Shown here: positions 50,742-59,910 of the stretch, in pieces | How the letters are laid out: each line of letters opens with the position of its first letter | Numbering within the stretch: the stretch's first letter is position 1 | Made by a program: the position numbers and the translations under genes | Notes under the pieces: model-generated | Told to the model about the DNA's origin: nothing | The model's database searches: none | The model's input: only the letters and a program-made list of their open reading frames with translations | Assembly: GCA_002943765.1 (NCBI GenBank) | Contig: PQWQ01000005.1 | Location: forward strand, 1,922,001-1,986,000 | Length of the DNA stretch: 64,000 nucleotides | Reading direction: 5' to 3' | Origin: Psoroptes ovis | Lineage: Eukaryota > Arthropoda > Arachnida > Sarcoptiformes > Psoroptidae

Positions 50742-50831
50742 CTCTCATCTTCAGTAGGTTCGTTCATTTGCATTCTCAAGGTTTTTTGAGGTTTTATTTA
50801 CCATTCCAATTTATTACGTTTCAACAGTTTA
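50742..50831. repeat. 91-bp direct repeat, copy 2
   Basis: This is the second copy of the repeat at 50428. It lies directly before the Merlin transposase C-terminal fragment. Confidence 0.85.
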
Positions 50832-50985
50832 TATCGAACCAGGAACGACTATTATGTCTGACTCCTGAAGGGCTTTGCTCTGTGGCGGCTTTTAAACAAG
50901 GTGGTTTCGACCACCGTATTGTAAATCAAAAGGAACACTTCGTTGACCCTGTGACAAGGGCACATACCCAGAAAATCGAGAGTTT

Positions 50986-51268
50986 GTGGAGCACTGGTTT
51001 ACCAGATTCGGTGTACTAGATTTAATCACAATTCATATCGCTTCTCTTTGCAGAGCTGTGTGCATTGCTGGGCAGCGATCGAATACAAACGTCGGCACAT
51101 CATCCTAGGTCCAACGGAATAATTGAAAGATTTTACAGAACGCTAAAAGCAGCAATCATGTCCAAACGTATCAAAAAGTGGACGCGAAGTCTGCCCATTG
51201 TCCTCTTTGAGCTACGTTCGATCAGCAAAGAAGATCTCCAAGCATCACCAGCAGAGTTACTCTGTTGA
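50986..51268 (+). pseudogene. Ty3/gypsy integrase fragment
   Basis: EHWFTRFGVLDLI is readable at the left. After a deletion, LLGSDRIQTSAHHPRSNGII and ERFYRTLKAAIM, SLPIVLFELRS and EDLQASPAELL are readable at 51065-51268. These are the third catalytic block and C-terminal part of a gypsy-type integrase. The fragment abuts and partly overlaps the Merlin end, so one element inserted into or recombined with the other. Confidence 0.85.
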
Positions 51269-51394
51269 GATTTTTTTTTATAAAAGAAGAGATATAACTT
51301 TAATCAGAACAAAAATTAATAAAAAATCTTAATGTATAAATTATTAAATGTTAGTTTCGAAGCAGCATAGCAGCATCAGCAGATTCAAATGAAA

Positions 51395-51600
51395 TGAATG
51401 ATATTCAAGAAAATGTTCGCTGTATGCTAACTGCTGCTAATCTAGATCAAAAGTTTTGAGCAGAAGCTGCACTAACAGCTATTTACACTATGTTTAATTT
51501 GATTTCAATTAATCATTTATTAAAAATTAATTGCTGTTAAAAATTATTGCAGCGAAACAAAGAACCATTTATAGTGCAAAAGCGACTATCACCGTTAACA
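51395..51600 (+). pseudogene. Copia integrase fragment
   Basis: The plus strand reads ENVRCMLTAANLDQKF, then a stop where copia elements have Trp, then AEAALTAIYTMFNLI. This is the conserved VRCMLxxANLxxxFWAEA segment of Ty1/copia pol. It is short and broken. Confidence 0.75.
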
Positions 51601-51744
51601 TAATTGCTAGCTGATGCACCAGAATAATACCCGAAAAGTGCACATCAACCAAATAATACGAGAAGCGAGCAAGGCGCCTCTAGCCTCGTGGCGAGGTAGA
51701 GGGCGCCCGGGGGGTGTAGCAGCATATCAAACAACTAAAAATGT

Positions 51745-52221
51745 TTGCAGAGGTGGGAATTTCAAATATCTATATTAAGAAGCAATAAACATTTAGCTGA
51801 TTTGTATGCGAAAGCGGCGACGTTAATTGCAGATATATCATATGAAAATTGTTCGATGGCATTCGCAAAATCTACGTTACGAAATATTGCCTATTATGAG
51901 TCGGATAGAAGGTGGAAATCATCTGCTGCTGATGATTCCACCACCAGGCAGTTTTTTCCATCTGTCTATAACCGATTGATTTCAGGTATTGTTCCCTGCC
52001 ATGCCCTAACTAAGTTTCTGAGCGGACATGGCAGGTTCAACGCGTACATGTACAGGTTTGTGAACGGTGATCCGAGGTGTTTCTGTGGGCATCCACGTCA
52101 GGATGTCATGCATCTTGTCGCGGATTGCCCAAGATTCGCTAAGGAGAGGAACTTCTTGGAGATTACTCTTGGTCGTCGACGACCACTCATCGATCGCCGG
52201 ATTTATGTACATGATACATAG
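51745..52221 (+). pseudogene. Non-LTR retrotransposon RNase H/C-terminal fragment
   Basis: An open stretch of about 158 codons contains NKHLADLYAKAATLIADIS (end of an RNase H domain, usually GNE.AD..AK.A) and, at its C terminus, GHGRFNAYMYRFVNGDPRCF followed by CGH...H.V.DCPRF, the Cys/His cluster that ends ORF2 of I/R1-like LINEs. The 5' part of the element is missing (dead-on-arrival copy). A related fragment lies at 53720. Confidence 0.8.
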
Positions 52222-52985
52222 GAGCTTGTATTAATCAAACATGGCTGGACGCTTATCCAAAATGTTTCTAATGTAAATGATAAATGTTTGTTGATAGATC
52301 GCTGGTATTGTTATACTATTGTAATTAATTGTTGTGTAAATATCTTTATTTCATTTTTTAAAATGCCTCTATTGTCAAAAAGGTATAGAGGTTATTTTGT
52401 TGATAAAAAAAAGCAATAAACAATCAAAAATGTTGTCAGAAAAATCCGAAATATATGGAATGAAATGGATTAAACATTCCAAATTTCGAGAATCAAATTG
52501 GATGTCGATGATGAGCAAAATTTGATGTCAATATATCTATATCATAAAATTCATTTTTTTAATTTAATCAGTGTTGCAATTGTAAATATATCTTATATCC
52601 AAACATCCACACACACACAATAAAAACAAAAACAAACATAAATTTTATATTTATTTGTGGTGAAACTTGAACAAATGCAATTTAAGTGATACCCAAATGT
52701 TGTTTTATTTAGAATACGAAAAAATACAAACAAATTTTATACGAATAAACACAAATTTATGAGATACCAAAAAACAAAAACAAAAGAAAATACAAAAGGT
52801 TTTTCATTAAAAAGGCTTGAAAAACTACTGAACAAATCTTTTTTTTCATTTTTCAAACACAAAAACAAAAATCAACAAAAATCACAGTAAAAATGACTAA
52901 ATGTCATTTTTCTTGACATTCATTTGTTTCGCCACATTTATTCTTTCCAAAAAATTTTTATTTTCCTAACATTCAATAAAAATTA
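52222..52985. other. LINE 3' region and AT-rich spacer downstream of family gene 2
   Basis: The first about 200 bp look like the 3' untranslated end of the LINE fragment, ending in A-rich sequence near 52410-52425. The rest is A-rich DNA with no recognised gene, which includes the 3' UTR of family gene 2 (AATAAA on minus near 52940). Confidence 0.45.
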
Positions 52986-53486
52986 TTATTCAAAAAGAAA
53001 TACAATGAAACCAAATATGAATCTACATGTTGTAAATACAATGCCAGGATAATAGCGTCCACTTTGGTATAGCGCTATTGATTGCCGCAAAAGATTCCAA
53101 GAGGATTTCAAAAAACGTACACCATAAAATAGGTAAATACTCCATAGTCCGATTTTCAAAACTTTAGGAACGGGAATCCAGTTAATGAATTTATGAGCGA
53201 TGATCAATGGAATTGACCTTACACCGGTTATGTAGATATAATCGGTTATATTCGACAAAATACTTTGCAACTTCTCTAGGGTTCCGATCGATAATCGGCC
53301 ATTTCCGAAAATTGCTTCATGGATTGGATCTGCGACCATTATCATTTCATCATCATTTACTTCATCATTTTCATCAATATTACCAATGTCAACGTTGTCA
53401 TTGTTGGCGATTGGTTCATCAATGTTATTCAATTCATTGATACGCCCGATTGGTAATGCGCTAAACGGATGTGGATATATACGCAT
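52986..53486 (-). CDS. Unrecognised small membrane protein, three-copy local family, member 2
   Basis: 166 aa, single exon. It begins MRIYPHPFSALPIGRINELN, nearly identical to member 3. An acidic Asn/Asp-rich linker (DNVDIGNIDENDE) follows, then FGNGRLSIGT, a hydrophobic region (about 84-105) running into KFINWIPVPKVLKIGLW, YLFYGVRFL, a short amphipathic stretch, SGRYYPGIVFTTCR and a hydrophobic C terminus (FGFIVFLFE). About three membrane-embedded segments are plausible; there is no cleavable signal peptide. The open frame, start, stop and poly(A) signal all look intact, in a neighbourhood where every other coding relic is broken. Function unknown. Confidence 0.8.
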   Translation of the reverse strand: MRIYPHPFSALPIGRINELNNIDEPIANNDNVDIGNIDENDEVNDDEMIMVADPIHEAIFGNGRLSIGTLEKLQSILSNITDYIYITGVRSIPLIIAHKFINWIPVPKVLKIGLWSIYLFYGVRFLKSSWNLLRQSIALYQSGRYYPGIVFTTCRFIFGFIVFLFE

Positions 53487-53561
53487 TGTTGATTTGGATT
53501 TTGATTCAATTTTAATTTTGTTGAATGATTCGAAAAATGATTATTTTCACTAATTGTAATC

Positions 53562-53613
53562 TTGTAGCGAAAAAATTAACCTTGTAATTGGTCAAAAATT
53601 GCATTTATTTATA
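53562..53613 (-). promoter_or_regulatory. Conserved upstream elements of family gene 2 (TATA box and TTTTCGCTACAA)
   Basis: On minus, TATAAATA (53613-53606) is followed after 32 bp by TTTTCGCTACAA (53573-53562), 75 bp before the ATG. The surrounding TGTGTATAAATAAATGCAAT is identical in the gene 3 upstream region. Confidence 0.75.
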
Positions 53614-53714
53614 CACAAAAAATTATAATTGTAAATTAATTAATTAAGAATTGTTGTAATTTAAGTTAATTTATTGATCAATTAATTTTATCCATCATCC
53701 ATCATTTATATTTG

Positions 53715-54030
53715 TCTGAAATGGACTAGGTCGCACTGCGGCAGCTCTGGTAATGATCTAGCTGATAGGTTTGCCAAGGTTGCTGCGGCCGACCTTTCGG
53801 ATGTTTTTTACACCCGAGTGCCCATGATGACACTATGCTATGCCAAGCGTCGAAGTTTGACATACTGAATCTTTGGAATCAGAGATAGACGGAGACTGCT
53901 GATGGCCACACGACGAAACTGTTTTTTCCAACAGTTGGATCGCGAATATCTATCAACTGTAGTCCCGATAGGGATTTGACAAGACTGCTGACAGGGCACG
54001 GCTGATGTAACCATACGACTAACACCCTTG
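53715..54030 (+). pseudogene. Non-LTR retrotransposon RNase H fragment
   Basis: The plus strand reads KWTRSHCGSSGNDLADRFAK then VAAADLSDVFY, the end of a LINE-encoded RNase H domain. After a frameshift it continues as LFFPTVGSRISI and LTRLLTGHG. The order matches the fragment at 51745, so both come from the same or sister LINE families. It is broken by stops and frameshifts. Confidence 0.8.
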
Positions 54031-54168
54031 TGATAACGGAACAAGGGTTATCTTGCTTGTTCTCCATCATCATCATCATCATCATCTATAGAAGTGTTGA
54101 AGGACAAATTGCAAATTCCAATATCACACGGGAAGAATGTCAAAATACGGTACACATACGGTTTATGG

Positions 54169-54780
54169 TTAAATCATTGATATGAGTTTTCGATGGACAA
54201 AGACTAACAAAAAAAAAAAAAAAATGTACATCACATAATTTATAATATGTTTACGATAATAACCACAAACACCTAGAAATCTTTCAATATCTTTTTTGTT
54301 TTTTGGTTGTGAAATATTCTTGATTTCGATCTCGATTTTCGAAGACATAGGTTTAATTATTCCATTTGAAATAGTAAAACCCAAGTTATTGACTTCATTT
54401 GATAAGAATACGGATTTCTTTTGATTATTTTTTAAAACATTTTCTTTAAATGACCAATGTTTATAATGATCTTCTTTAGTTTTTGTAAATATCAATAAAT
54501 CATCGAAATAAACTTTGATGTGATCAATATTATTAAATAATTTTTGCATCGCTCTAAGAAATGTATGAGGAGCTGTTATCAGCCCAAATGGCATACGTTT
54601 AAAACAATACAATTAATTATTAAACCGAAAAGCGATTTTCTTGCGATCATTTTTTTATTCAAAACGATTCGATAATATCCTAGCGAAAGATCAATTTTTG
54701 AAAAATAGATCGTTGATCGTTTCTATCGTTTAATCTATCGTTTTCGTCGCCCAACACCTACTTACGTAATTGATGTAGTA
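54169..54780 (-). pseudogene. Ty3/gypsy reverse transcriptase fragment
   Basis: The minus strand reads YCFKRMPFGLITAPHTF, the catalytic-centre motif VYFDDLLIFTKT (YxDD box as YFDD), KKSVFLSNEVNNLGFTISNG and KKDIERFLGVCGYYRKHI. These are the palm and thumb of a gypsy reverse transcriptase. Upstream (54613-54780) only degraded remains are visible, and the fragment ends in an A/T run at 54210-54225. The 187-bp hAT miniature element starts about 120 bp to its right. Confidence 0.85.
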
Positions 54781-54903
54781 GCTTTTAGTATTCATCGCTT
54801 ATTTATTAAAAAGAATTGGGCAAAGGATGTCCACAAGGTGGAACTCTATCCCCCATCTTGTGGAATATACAATTATCAATGATTTACTAATAAGATTCTA
54901 GAT

Positions 54904-55090
54904 CAGTCATTCTCAACCTTTTTTTCGCCGCGGCACACTGAAAAAAGGAAAAGCCTTTATTTCCAAAATCTTGCGGCACACCAAGTAAGGGAATAGTAAA
55001 GGAATGAGTTAGATATCCGGAATTTGGCGGCACATTTTTGGAATCTCGCGGAACACTAAAGTGCCGCGGAACACCGGTTGAGAATGACTG
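54904..55090. mobile_element. hAT miniature element (MITE) with perfect 8-bp target duplication
   Basis: 187 bp. The left end CAGTCATTCTCAACC and the right end GGTTGAGAATGACTG are exact 15-bp inverted repeats; the similarity continues imperfectly into CCGCGGCAC. It is flanked by TTCTAGAT on both sides (54896-54903 and 55091-55098), the 8-bp duplication expected for hAT transposition. It is too short to code for a transposase, so it is a non-autonomous element. The clean ends suggest fairly recent insertion. Confidence 0.93.
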
Positions 55091-55324
55091 TTCTAGATCA
55101 ACAGAAATCGTCGCCTGTTGTCGAACTGATCGTTTTTCAATACTAAAATTCGATTTATAATGTTCTAAAATTCCATTTTTAGAACATATTTGATTTTTCA
55201 TTGTATTTTAAAATTTAGTTTTTGTTATTGTGATCACTCGTATGTTTTATCTTTTTCGAAAACAATTGATTATTCTGATTTATAATAAACTCGATTTCAT
55301 TTTATGTTTTTTTTTTTTTTTTGA

Positions 55325-55405
55325 TGTCGTCAACGTTACGTTTTGTTACAGTCGCCTATGCAGACGATATCACAATCATTACCAAAACTAAGGTGACCAA
55401 CTATT
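55325..55405 (+). pseudogene. LINE reverse transcriptase fragment (YADD box)
   Basis: The plus strand reads VTVAYADDITIITKTKVT, the catalytic YxDD motif of a non-LTR reverse transcriptase. Only about 25 codons are left. Confidence 0.7.
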
Positions 55406-55840
55406 TTTTGTTCAGAAAAAGTACACTTTATAAATATTATACTTGAAATATAAAAAGCAAAAAAAAAAAAAAAAATACAAATTCTTCATATAATACTTTT
55501 TATAATACATAATCAACATGTTAGTTTAGTCAACACACATACAACACACACAAACACATTTTGTTGTTGTAAACACATTCCACATCTAAATTTAATTCAA
55601 ATTATAATTTCAATTAATCAATGTTAAACACAAACATTTCAAATTTCCACAATTTATAATTAATCACATCTTTAATTCATTAATCATTATTCCACGTTAC
55701 TATTTTGCTTGATTACGATTTCCCGATTGGATTTTCAACAATTTACATTTTTTTCATTCCATTCAAGTATTAATTATGAACATTCTTTTGCTCTTTATTT
55801 TTTGGTTTTTTTAAAAATGTGCTTAAAAAAAAAAATAATA

Positions 55841-55989
55841 GCCGACCTGAATTAGCGATATTAAACTCTCTATTGCAAATGTTGCATTTGACTGCGGACT
55901 GATTTTTTTGGGTCCTTTAATGTGATATAAGGAAATTCTCTCTTAGGGTTGTCATTAAATTTATTTTTCCTTCTCTTATCGCCAGACAT
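55841..55989 (-). pseudogene. hAT-type BED zinc-finger N-terminal fragment
   Basis: The minus strand reads MSGDKRRKNKFNDNPKREFP then YITLKDPKKS. After a frameshift it gives VKCNICNREFNIANSGR, the EFP.I...VKC..C...F.IA..GR pattern of BED fingers from hAT transposases and domesticated derivatives. It ends after about 50 codons. Confidence 0.6.
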
Positions 55990-56239
55990 ATTGACAAATC
56001 AATCTTATTACAAAACAAGCACTACAAAAAACACTCACAGATCAGTCAATCATAACACAAGACCTTAAAGAATTTACAAATAAGTATTTCTCACAATACT
56101 ACAAAACATCACAAATTCAAACTTCAAAACACTTATCAAAATACCATCACACATAACACCAAACACTTACAAATACACATTTTTCGCAGGTCATAGACCA
56201 TTCAAAGAATACTTACACTGTAGTGGCAGTACAAACAAT

Positions 56240-56460
56240 TAATAATGTTGTACGCGTCAACAAAATGGAAGACAAGGAAGACAATGCAGCCATGTTCAAC
56301 ATTATGGCAGATCGCGGTTCGGATTTGTAGTCAGCAATTCAGACATTAGCATCTGATCAGCAAGAATCCTTCAAAAAAAAATTTACGAAGCAATTAAGGA
56401 TTCACCAAAATTACAAATATCAAAGTAACAGATAAATGTGAATTCTGGTTACAACAAACA
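56240..56460 (+). other. Possible retroelement gag-like fragment
   Basis: The plus strand from 56268 reads MEDKEDNAAMFNIMADRGSD, a stop, then SAIQTLASDQQESFKKK and, in another frame, YEAIKDSPKLQI. Composition and helical pattern suggest the start of a retrotransposon gag, but the family was not recognised. Confidence 0.35.
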
Positions 56461-56524
56461 TTGATTAATGAATCAATTTTCATATATTCTATCAAAAAAA
56501 TTTTATTCTAAACATTCAATAAAA

Positions 56525-57031
56525 TTATTCAAAATATGATTCAATCATATAAAATATGATTCTACATGTTGTAAATACAAGGCCAGGATAATGGCGTCCA
56601 CTTCGGTAAATCTCCATTGACTCGCGCAAATGTTCCCAACAAAATTTTAAAAACCGTGTACCATAAATCAAAAAAATGCCCCATAGTCCAATTTTGGAAG
56701 CTTCAGGAGCCGGAATCCAATTAATAAATTTGAATGCGATGATAAACGGGATCAACATTACTCCGGTTATAACGATATAATCGATCAGTATCGACAAGAT
56801 ACTTAGCAATCTATCGCGCGTTCCGATCGATAATCGACCATTACCAAAAAAAGCCACAAAAAATGGATGTTGGTCCATGAAAAAATGATTATTTGGTTCT
56901 TCATTTTCATCAATATTACCAATGTCAACATTATCGTTGTTGTCGATTGGCTCATCAATGTCGGGAGCGTTGTTCAATTCATTGATGCGCCCGATTGGTA
57001 AAGCGCTAAACGGATGTGGATAGATTCTCAT
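56525..57031 (-). CDS. Unrecognised small membrane protein, three-copy local family, member 3
   Basis: 168 aa from the ATG at 57031, chosen because it aligns with MRIYPHPFSALPIGRINELN of member 2; the frame stays open another 16 codons upstream in the leader. The order is as in member 2: acidic linker (DNVDIGNIDENEE), FGNGRLSIGT, hydrophobic stretch, KFINWIPAPEASKIGLWGIF, YGTRFLK, SGRHYPGLVFTTCR and a hydrophobic C terminus. Identity to member 2 is roughly two thirds, with the changes concentrated in the linker and hydrophobic segments. It is intact, in the same orientation, 3.5 kb from member 2. The homology extends into promoter and 3' UTR, so this is a segmental tandem duplication rather than a retrocopy. 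Function unknown. Confidence 0.8.
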   Translation of the reverse strand: MRIYPHPFSALPIGRINELNNAPDIDEPIDNNDNVDIGNIDENEEPNNHFFMDQHPFFVAFFGNGRLSIGTRDRLLSILSILIDYIVITGVMLIPFIIAFKFINWIPAPEASKIGLWGIFLIYGTRFLKFCWEHLRESMEIYRSGRHYPGLVFTTCRIIFYMIESYFE

Positions 57032-57099
57032 TTTGTGTTTTTGATTTTGATTCAATTTTTTTATATTAAAATGATTCAAAAAGATTAATTTTCGAAAAA

Positions 57100-57153
57100 T
57101 TGTAGCGAAAAATTATTGGTCTTGGATTTGGACAGAAATTGCATTTATTTATA
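57100..57153 (-). promoter_or_regulatory. Conserved upstream elements of family gene 3 (TATA box and TTTTCGCTACAA)
   Basis: On minus, TATAAATA (57153-57146) lies 33 bp before the TTTTCGCTACAA element (57112-57100), which is about 68 bp before the ATG. Sequence and spacing match gene 2 closely. Confidence 0.75.
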
Positions 57154-57389
57154 CACAAAAATTTTAATTGTAAAATTGATTAATTAAGATTTTTTTTTTC
57201 GTTAATTAATTAATCAATAATCGATTGAAAACAATAATATTTTTCATTAATCAAATATTCATCGAATACGGAGAGATTGAATGGTGGCCAAGTGTTGTAC
57301 GAATTAAAATTCAATGGGAATTTCAATGAAAATTTATCAAAAATTTTCATCAAATGAATTCTATGATTGTTTATCTAATCGGATAGAAC

Positions 57390-57670
57390 TGTAGTGGTTC
57401 CATCGCCAGGCGATAAGCCACCGCAGCATCTCCGAATTCCGCTTGCTGAAAGAGAACATGCTGAAGACTACAGTGACAATAATGCAATTTGCAAATTTGA
57501 TTCATACCCTTCATCGAAAAAATCGGCAAAATTTTTAATGGATAACCGAAATGTAAGATATTTTCTTAAATCGATCTGAAATCTGGCTATCAACAAGTTA
57601 AATTGAAATATATCAAGAAAAGAATGCTTTACAATTCGAAAATGACCTGTATCAATTAATTGCGCATTAA
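57390..57670 (+). pseudogene. Ty3/gypsy pol fragment (protease/RT junction)
   Basis: VVVPSPGDKPPQHLRIPLAE and RNVRYFLKS are followed in a shifted frame by DLKSGYQQVK, the conserved start of the gypsy RT palm (DLKSGYHQI). It is broken and short; possibly part of the same element type as the minus fragment at 54169. Confidence 0.6.
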
Positions 57671-57879
57671 CTTAAATTCAAAATTAAAATGAATTAATAT
57701 TTCATATAAATGGATGTTTTGTAATGATATACCATAAATGTGAATGTGTATTGTGATTCATTAATCGATTAAATCAATTCTTCATTCAAATTATTCTCGT
57801 GAATACTCTTGTGAATTTTTAAATTTGACCTTTGTTGCTTTATATTACAATATTATATGAAGTAACTGCGATAATAAAC

Positions 57880-58290
57880 ACAAGACCGCTGGTCAAAGTT
57901 GATGGATTTATTTTAACACCAAATAAATTAATATATGGTCACGATTTAAGACACCAATTGCAGCCACCAATGGCGTAGTGAATATAAATCTAATTTGTTA
58001 ACACAGTGGAGAGAAAAAAAACGTAATATTGACGCACTATGGAATGTTTGGTTCAATATATATTTAAAGAATTTAAAAAATTTACATCTGAATACCGATA
58101 AGCGTCAGGAAGCAACGATTGGTGAACATGTATATTAGTAAGCGACGGTGGTAATAAAAAAGCAACCTGGCCGATCGGTAAAATAATCGAATTAATACCG
58201 GATTCGAATAACGTAACGAGAACATATAAAATTTCGAATTGGCGATAAAATAATTAAACGTAGTAATCGTAGCATCTTTCGTTTTGTGGG
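57880..58290 (+). pseudogene. BEL/Pao retrotransposon integrase C-terminal fragment with polypurine tract
   Basis: The plus strand reads GFILTPNKLIYGHDLRHQLQ, then after a shift QWREKKRNIDALWNVWFNIY, IGEHVYISKRRW and WPIGKIIELIPDSNNVTRTY. This is the LTPN.....W......WR.W...YL..L....KW...GD.V.....WP.G.I..... pattern that ends BEL/Pao pol. A purine run GTGGGGGGGC at 58284-58293 follows, as expected before a 3' LTR. Several stops and shifts. Confidence 0.75.
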
Positions 58291-58514
58291 GGGGCAAATT
58301 TAAAAAAAAATTAATTAATTATAAATAATGTATCGTTCGATAGTGGGTTTGGGGGTTAAATTTAATGAGTTAATATTGATTTCCGTTCAAACATTGGTCT
58401 TATTTATATCGAAAATCTGGGTAAACATATTGTACAATTTCATTATGGGGACAGGTGTTAAAATTAGTATTTATAATCAGATAATTGGGTAAAAACCGAA
58501 CACTCCCACTTTTG

Positions 58515-58700
58515 CTAGGAGGGGGAGTATGTTGGAAAATATTTCGGTGGCCCTATTTCGACTGTACTTGCTGTTGGAGTCTATACAGAGTCTATATATA
58601 TAATTTTCAAATGTAACCTTCGTCGCTTTATTTTGTGTAATTGTTTGATAATTCATTCGATTATTTTGACTCAAAATCATATCCTGTAAACAATTGACTC
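58515..58700 (+). mobile_element. Possible LTR preceded by polypurine tract
   Basis: AGGAGGGGGAGTA (about 58518-58530) is followed by TGTTGGAAAATATTTCGG, the arrangement of a polypurine tract and 5' end of an LTR (TGTTG start is typical of copia elements). The right end and a matching second LTR were not found. Confidence 0.4.
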
Positions 58701-58989
58701 GTTTTCCGCCAAAACTGTTTCAGAACAAAGCAAGATTCCATCTCATCTAATCATCTAAAAATTTTAATAAAAAATTGAACAATCAGCATTCCTGCAACAT
58801 CAAAATTATCATCGGATCATCGATTAATGCGATTTAATTAATCCTTAATACGATACTGGATTATCCAAGTGATAAAATTTTACTATCAAACTTTTGATCC
58901 ATCTCTAGTGTTAACCTTTTGTGACATTTACAACACTTCACCGACCAAAATCATTGTCTCAAACTAAAACAAATTACAAATTGTGACGC

Positions 58990-59690
58990 CATTATGGCTA
59001 AACAGCAGCCCAAAAAACAGAAATAAGATAACGAACACATTCCGACCATGGAATAAGCAATACAAGATCTCTAATTGCTAATCAACGATGTATCTGTGAT
59101 CCAAGAATACGACTTGAATAAATGCTGTGATACTTTAGAGTTGTACAACAAAGTGAAAGACAAACGAACAATTAACAAATACATCGATTTAATCGATGTA
59201 ATATCGGCACAAATTCGAGAGATTTCGTCCAAAAATGATTCACTAAAGCAAATAAACGCATCAATTGCGGAAATTAATAGGAAAATAAACAAACTACCAA
59301 CTTATTCCCAAATCACACAACAAAAACACACACCATAGATCGACAATAGCAAAATAGAAAAAGAAGCTCAAAAAACCATTATCATCAAACCACAACACAA
59401 CGACACTCCGCCACATCTTATTGAAAATACGATCAAAGACACAATCAAAAACTCAACCAACAAAGTGAAGATTAACCACATTTTCAGCAAGAAAAAATGC
59501 ATAATTGTGAAAATCCCAATATATAATAATATAAGACAGATAGAGGAAGTTAATTTCAATCATCGTTGTTCACTTAACTATGCAAAACATTTGGCACCGA
59601 AAAAATCACAACCACTGCCTATCACCTTAGATCAAACGGTAGTATTGATAGATTTCATCTTACATTAAAAACAGCGATTAAATGTTATCA
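58990..59690 (+). pseudogene. Probable non-LTR ORF1 (gag-like) remnant
   Basis: In several frames the plus strand reads MAKQQPKKQK; INKYIDLIDVISAQIREISS; LPTYSQITQQKHTP; then KTIIIKPQHNDTP, IENTIKDTIKNSTNKVKINH and IFSKKKCIIVKIPIYNNI. The coiled-coil start followed by the IIIKP...KI.HI...KKCIIVKI block is typical of LINE ORF1 RNA-binding regions. Stops interrupt it. Confidence 0.5.
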
Positions 59691-59724
59691 TCAAAAAGAG
59701 CAGAAACAAATTCTTTCCTACGTA

Positions 59725-59910
59725 CTATTTGGTTTAAGAACGAATTTTGAAAGAGGATCTGTCATCATACGCTGCAGAATTAGTATATGGAAGTCAACTG
59801 ATATCACCAGCGCAACTTATTGAAGACGATACCATACCAATAGATGATATCTCATACTGAGATGGATGCTAATGGTATATGGCGCCACACTCGGCCAACG
59901 CACGTTGTCT
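59725..59910 (+). pseudogene. Ty3/gypsy integrase C-terminal fragment
   Basis: The plus strand reads GLRTNFE, then in a shifted frame EDLSSYAAELVYGSQLISPA and QLIEDDTIPIDD. This corresponds to the same protein region as EDLQASPAELL of the fragment at 51065, so two gypsy copies are represented. It is followed by the frame-shifted RHTRPTHVVYE. Confidence 0.7.

Larger units (their letters stand above)
50130..51005 (+). mobile_element. Merlin (IS1595-like) DNA transposon remnant
   Basis: An N-terminal fragment near 50208-50275 reads LNGDRSLSSLQQKGLLPRSV followed by KC, like the start of Merlin transposases (xLQxxGLLPxxxKCxxC). The C-terminal fragment at about 50860-50990 reads AFKQGGFDHRIVNQKEHFVD followed by PVTRAHTQKIESLW, the conserved catalytic end of the IS1595/ISXO2-type DDE domain. 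The middle is replaced by non-coding DNA with an internal direct repeat (50428-50518 and 50742-50831). It is inactive. Confidence 0.75.

Noticed and set aside
54887..55201. 104-codon minus-strand frame
   Set aside because: It mainly reads through the 187-bp hAT MITE and its flanks; no protein family resemblance.
58082..58297. 71-codon minus-strand frame
   Set aside because: Antisense of the BEL/Pao integrase fragment, which explains the sequence better.
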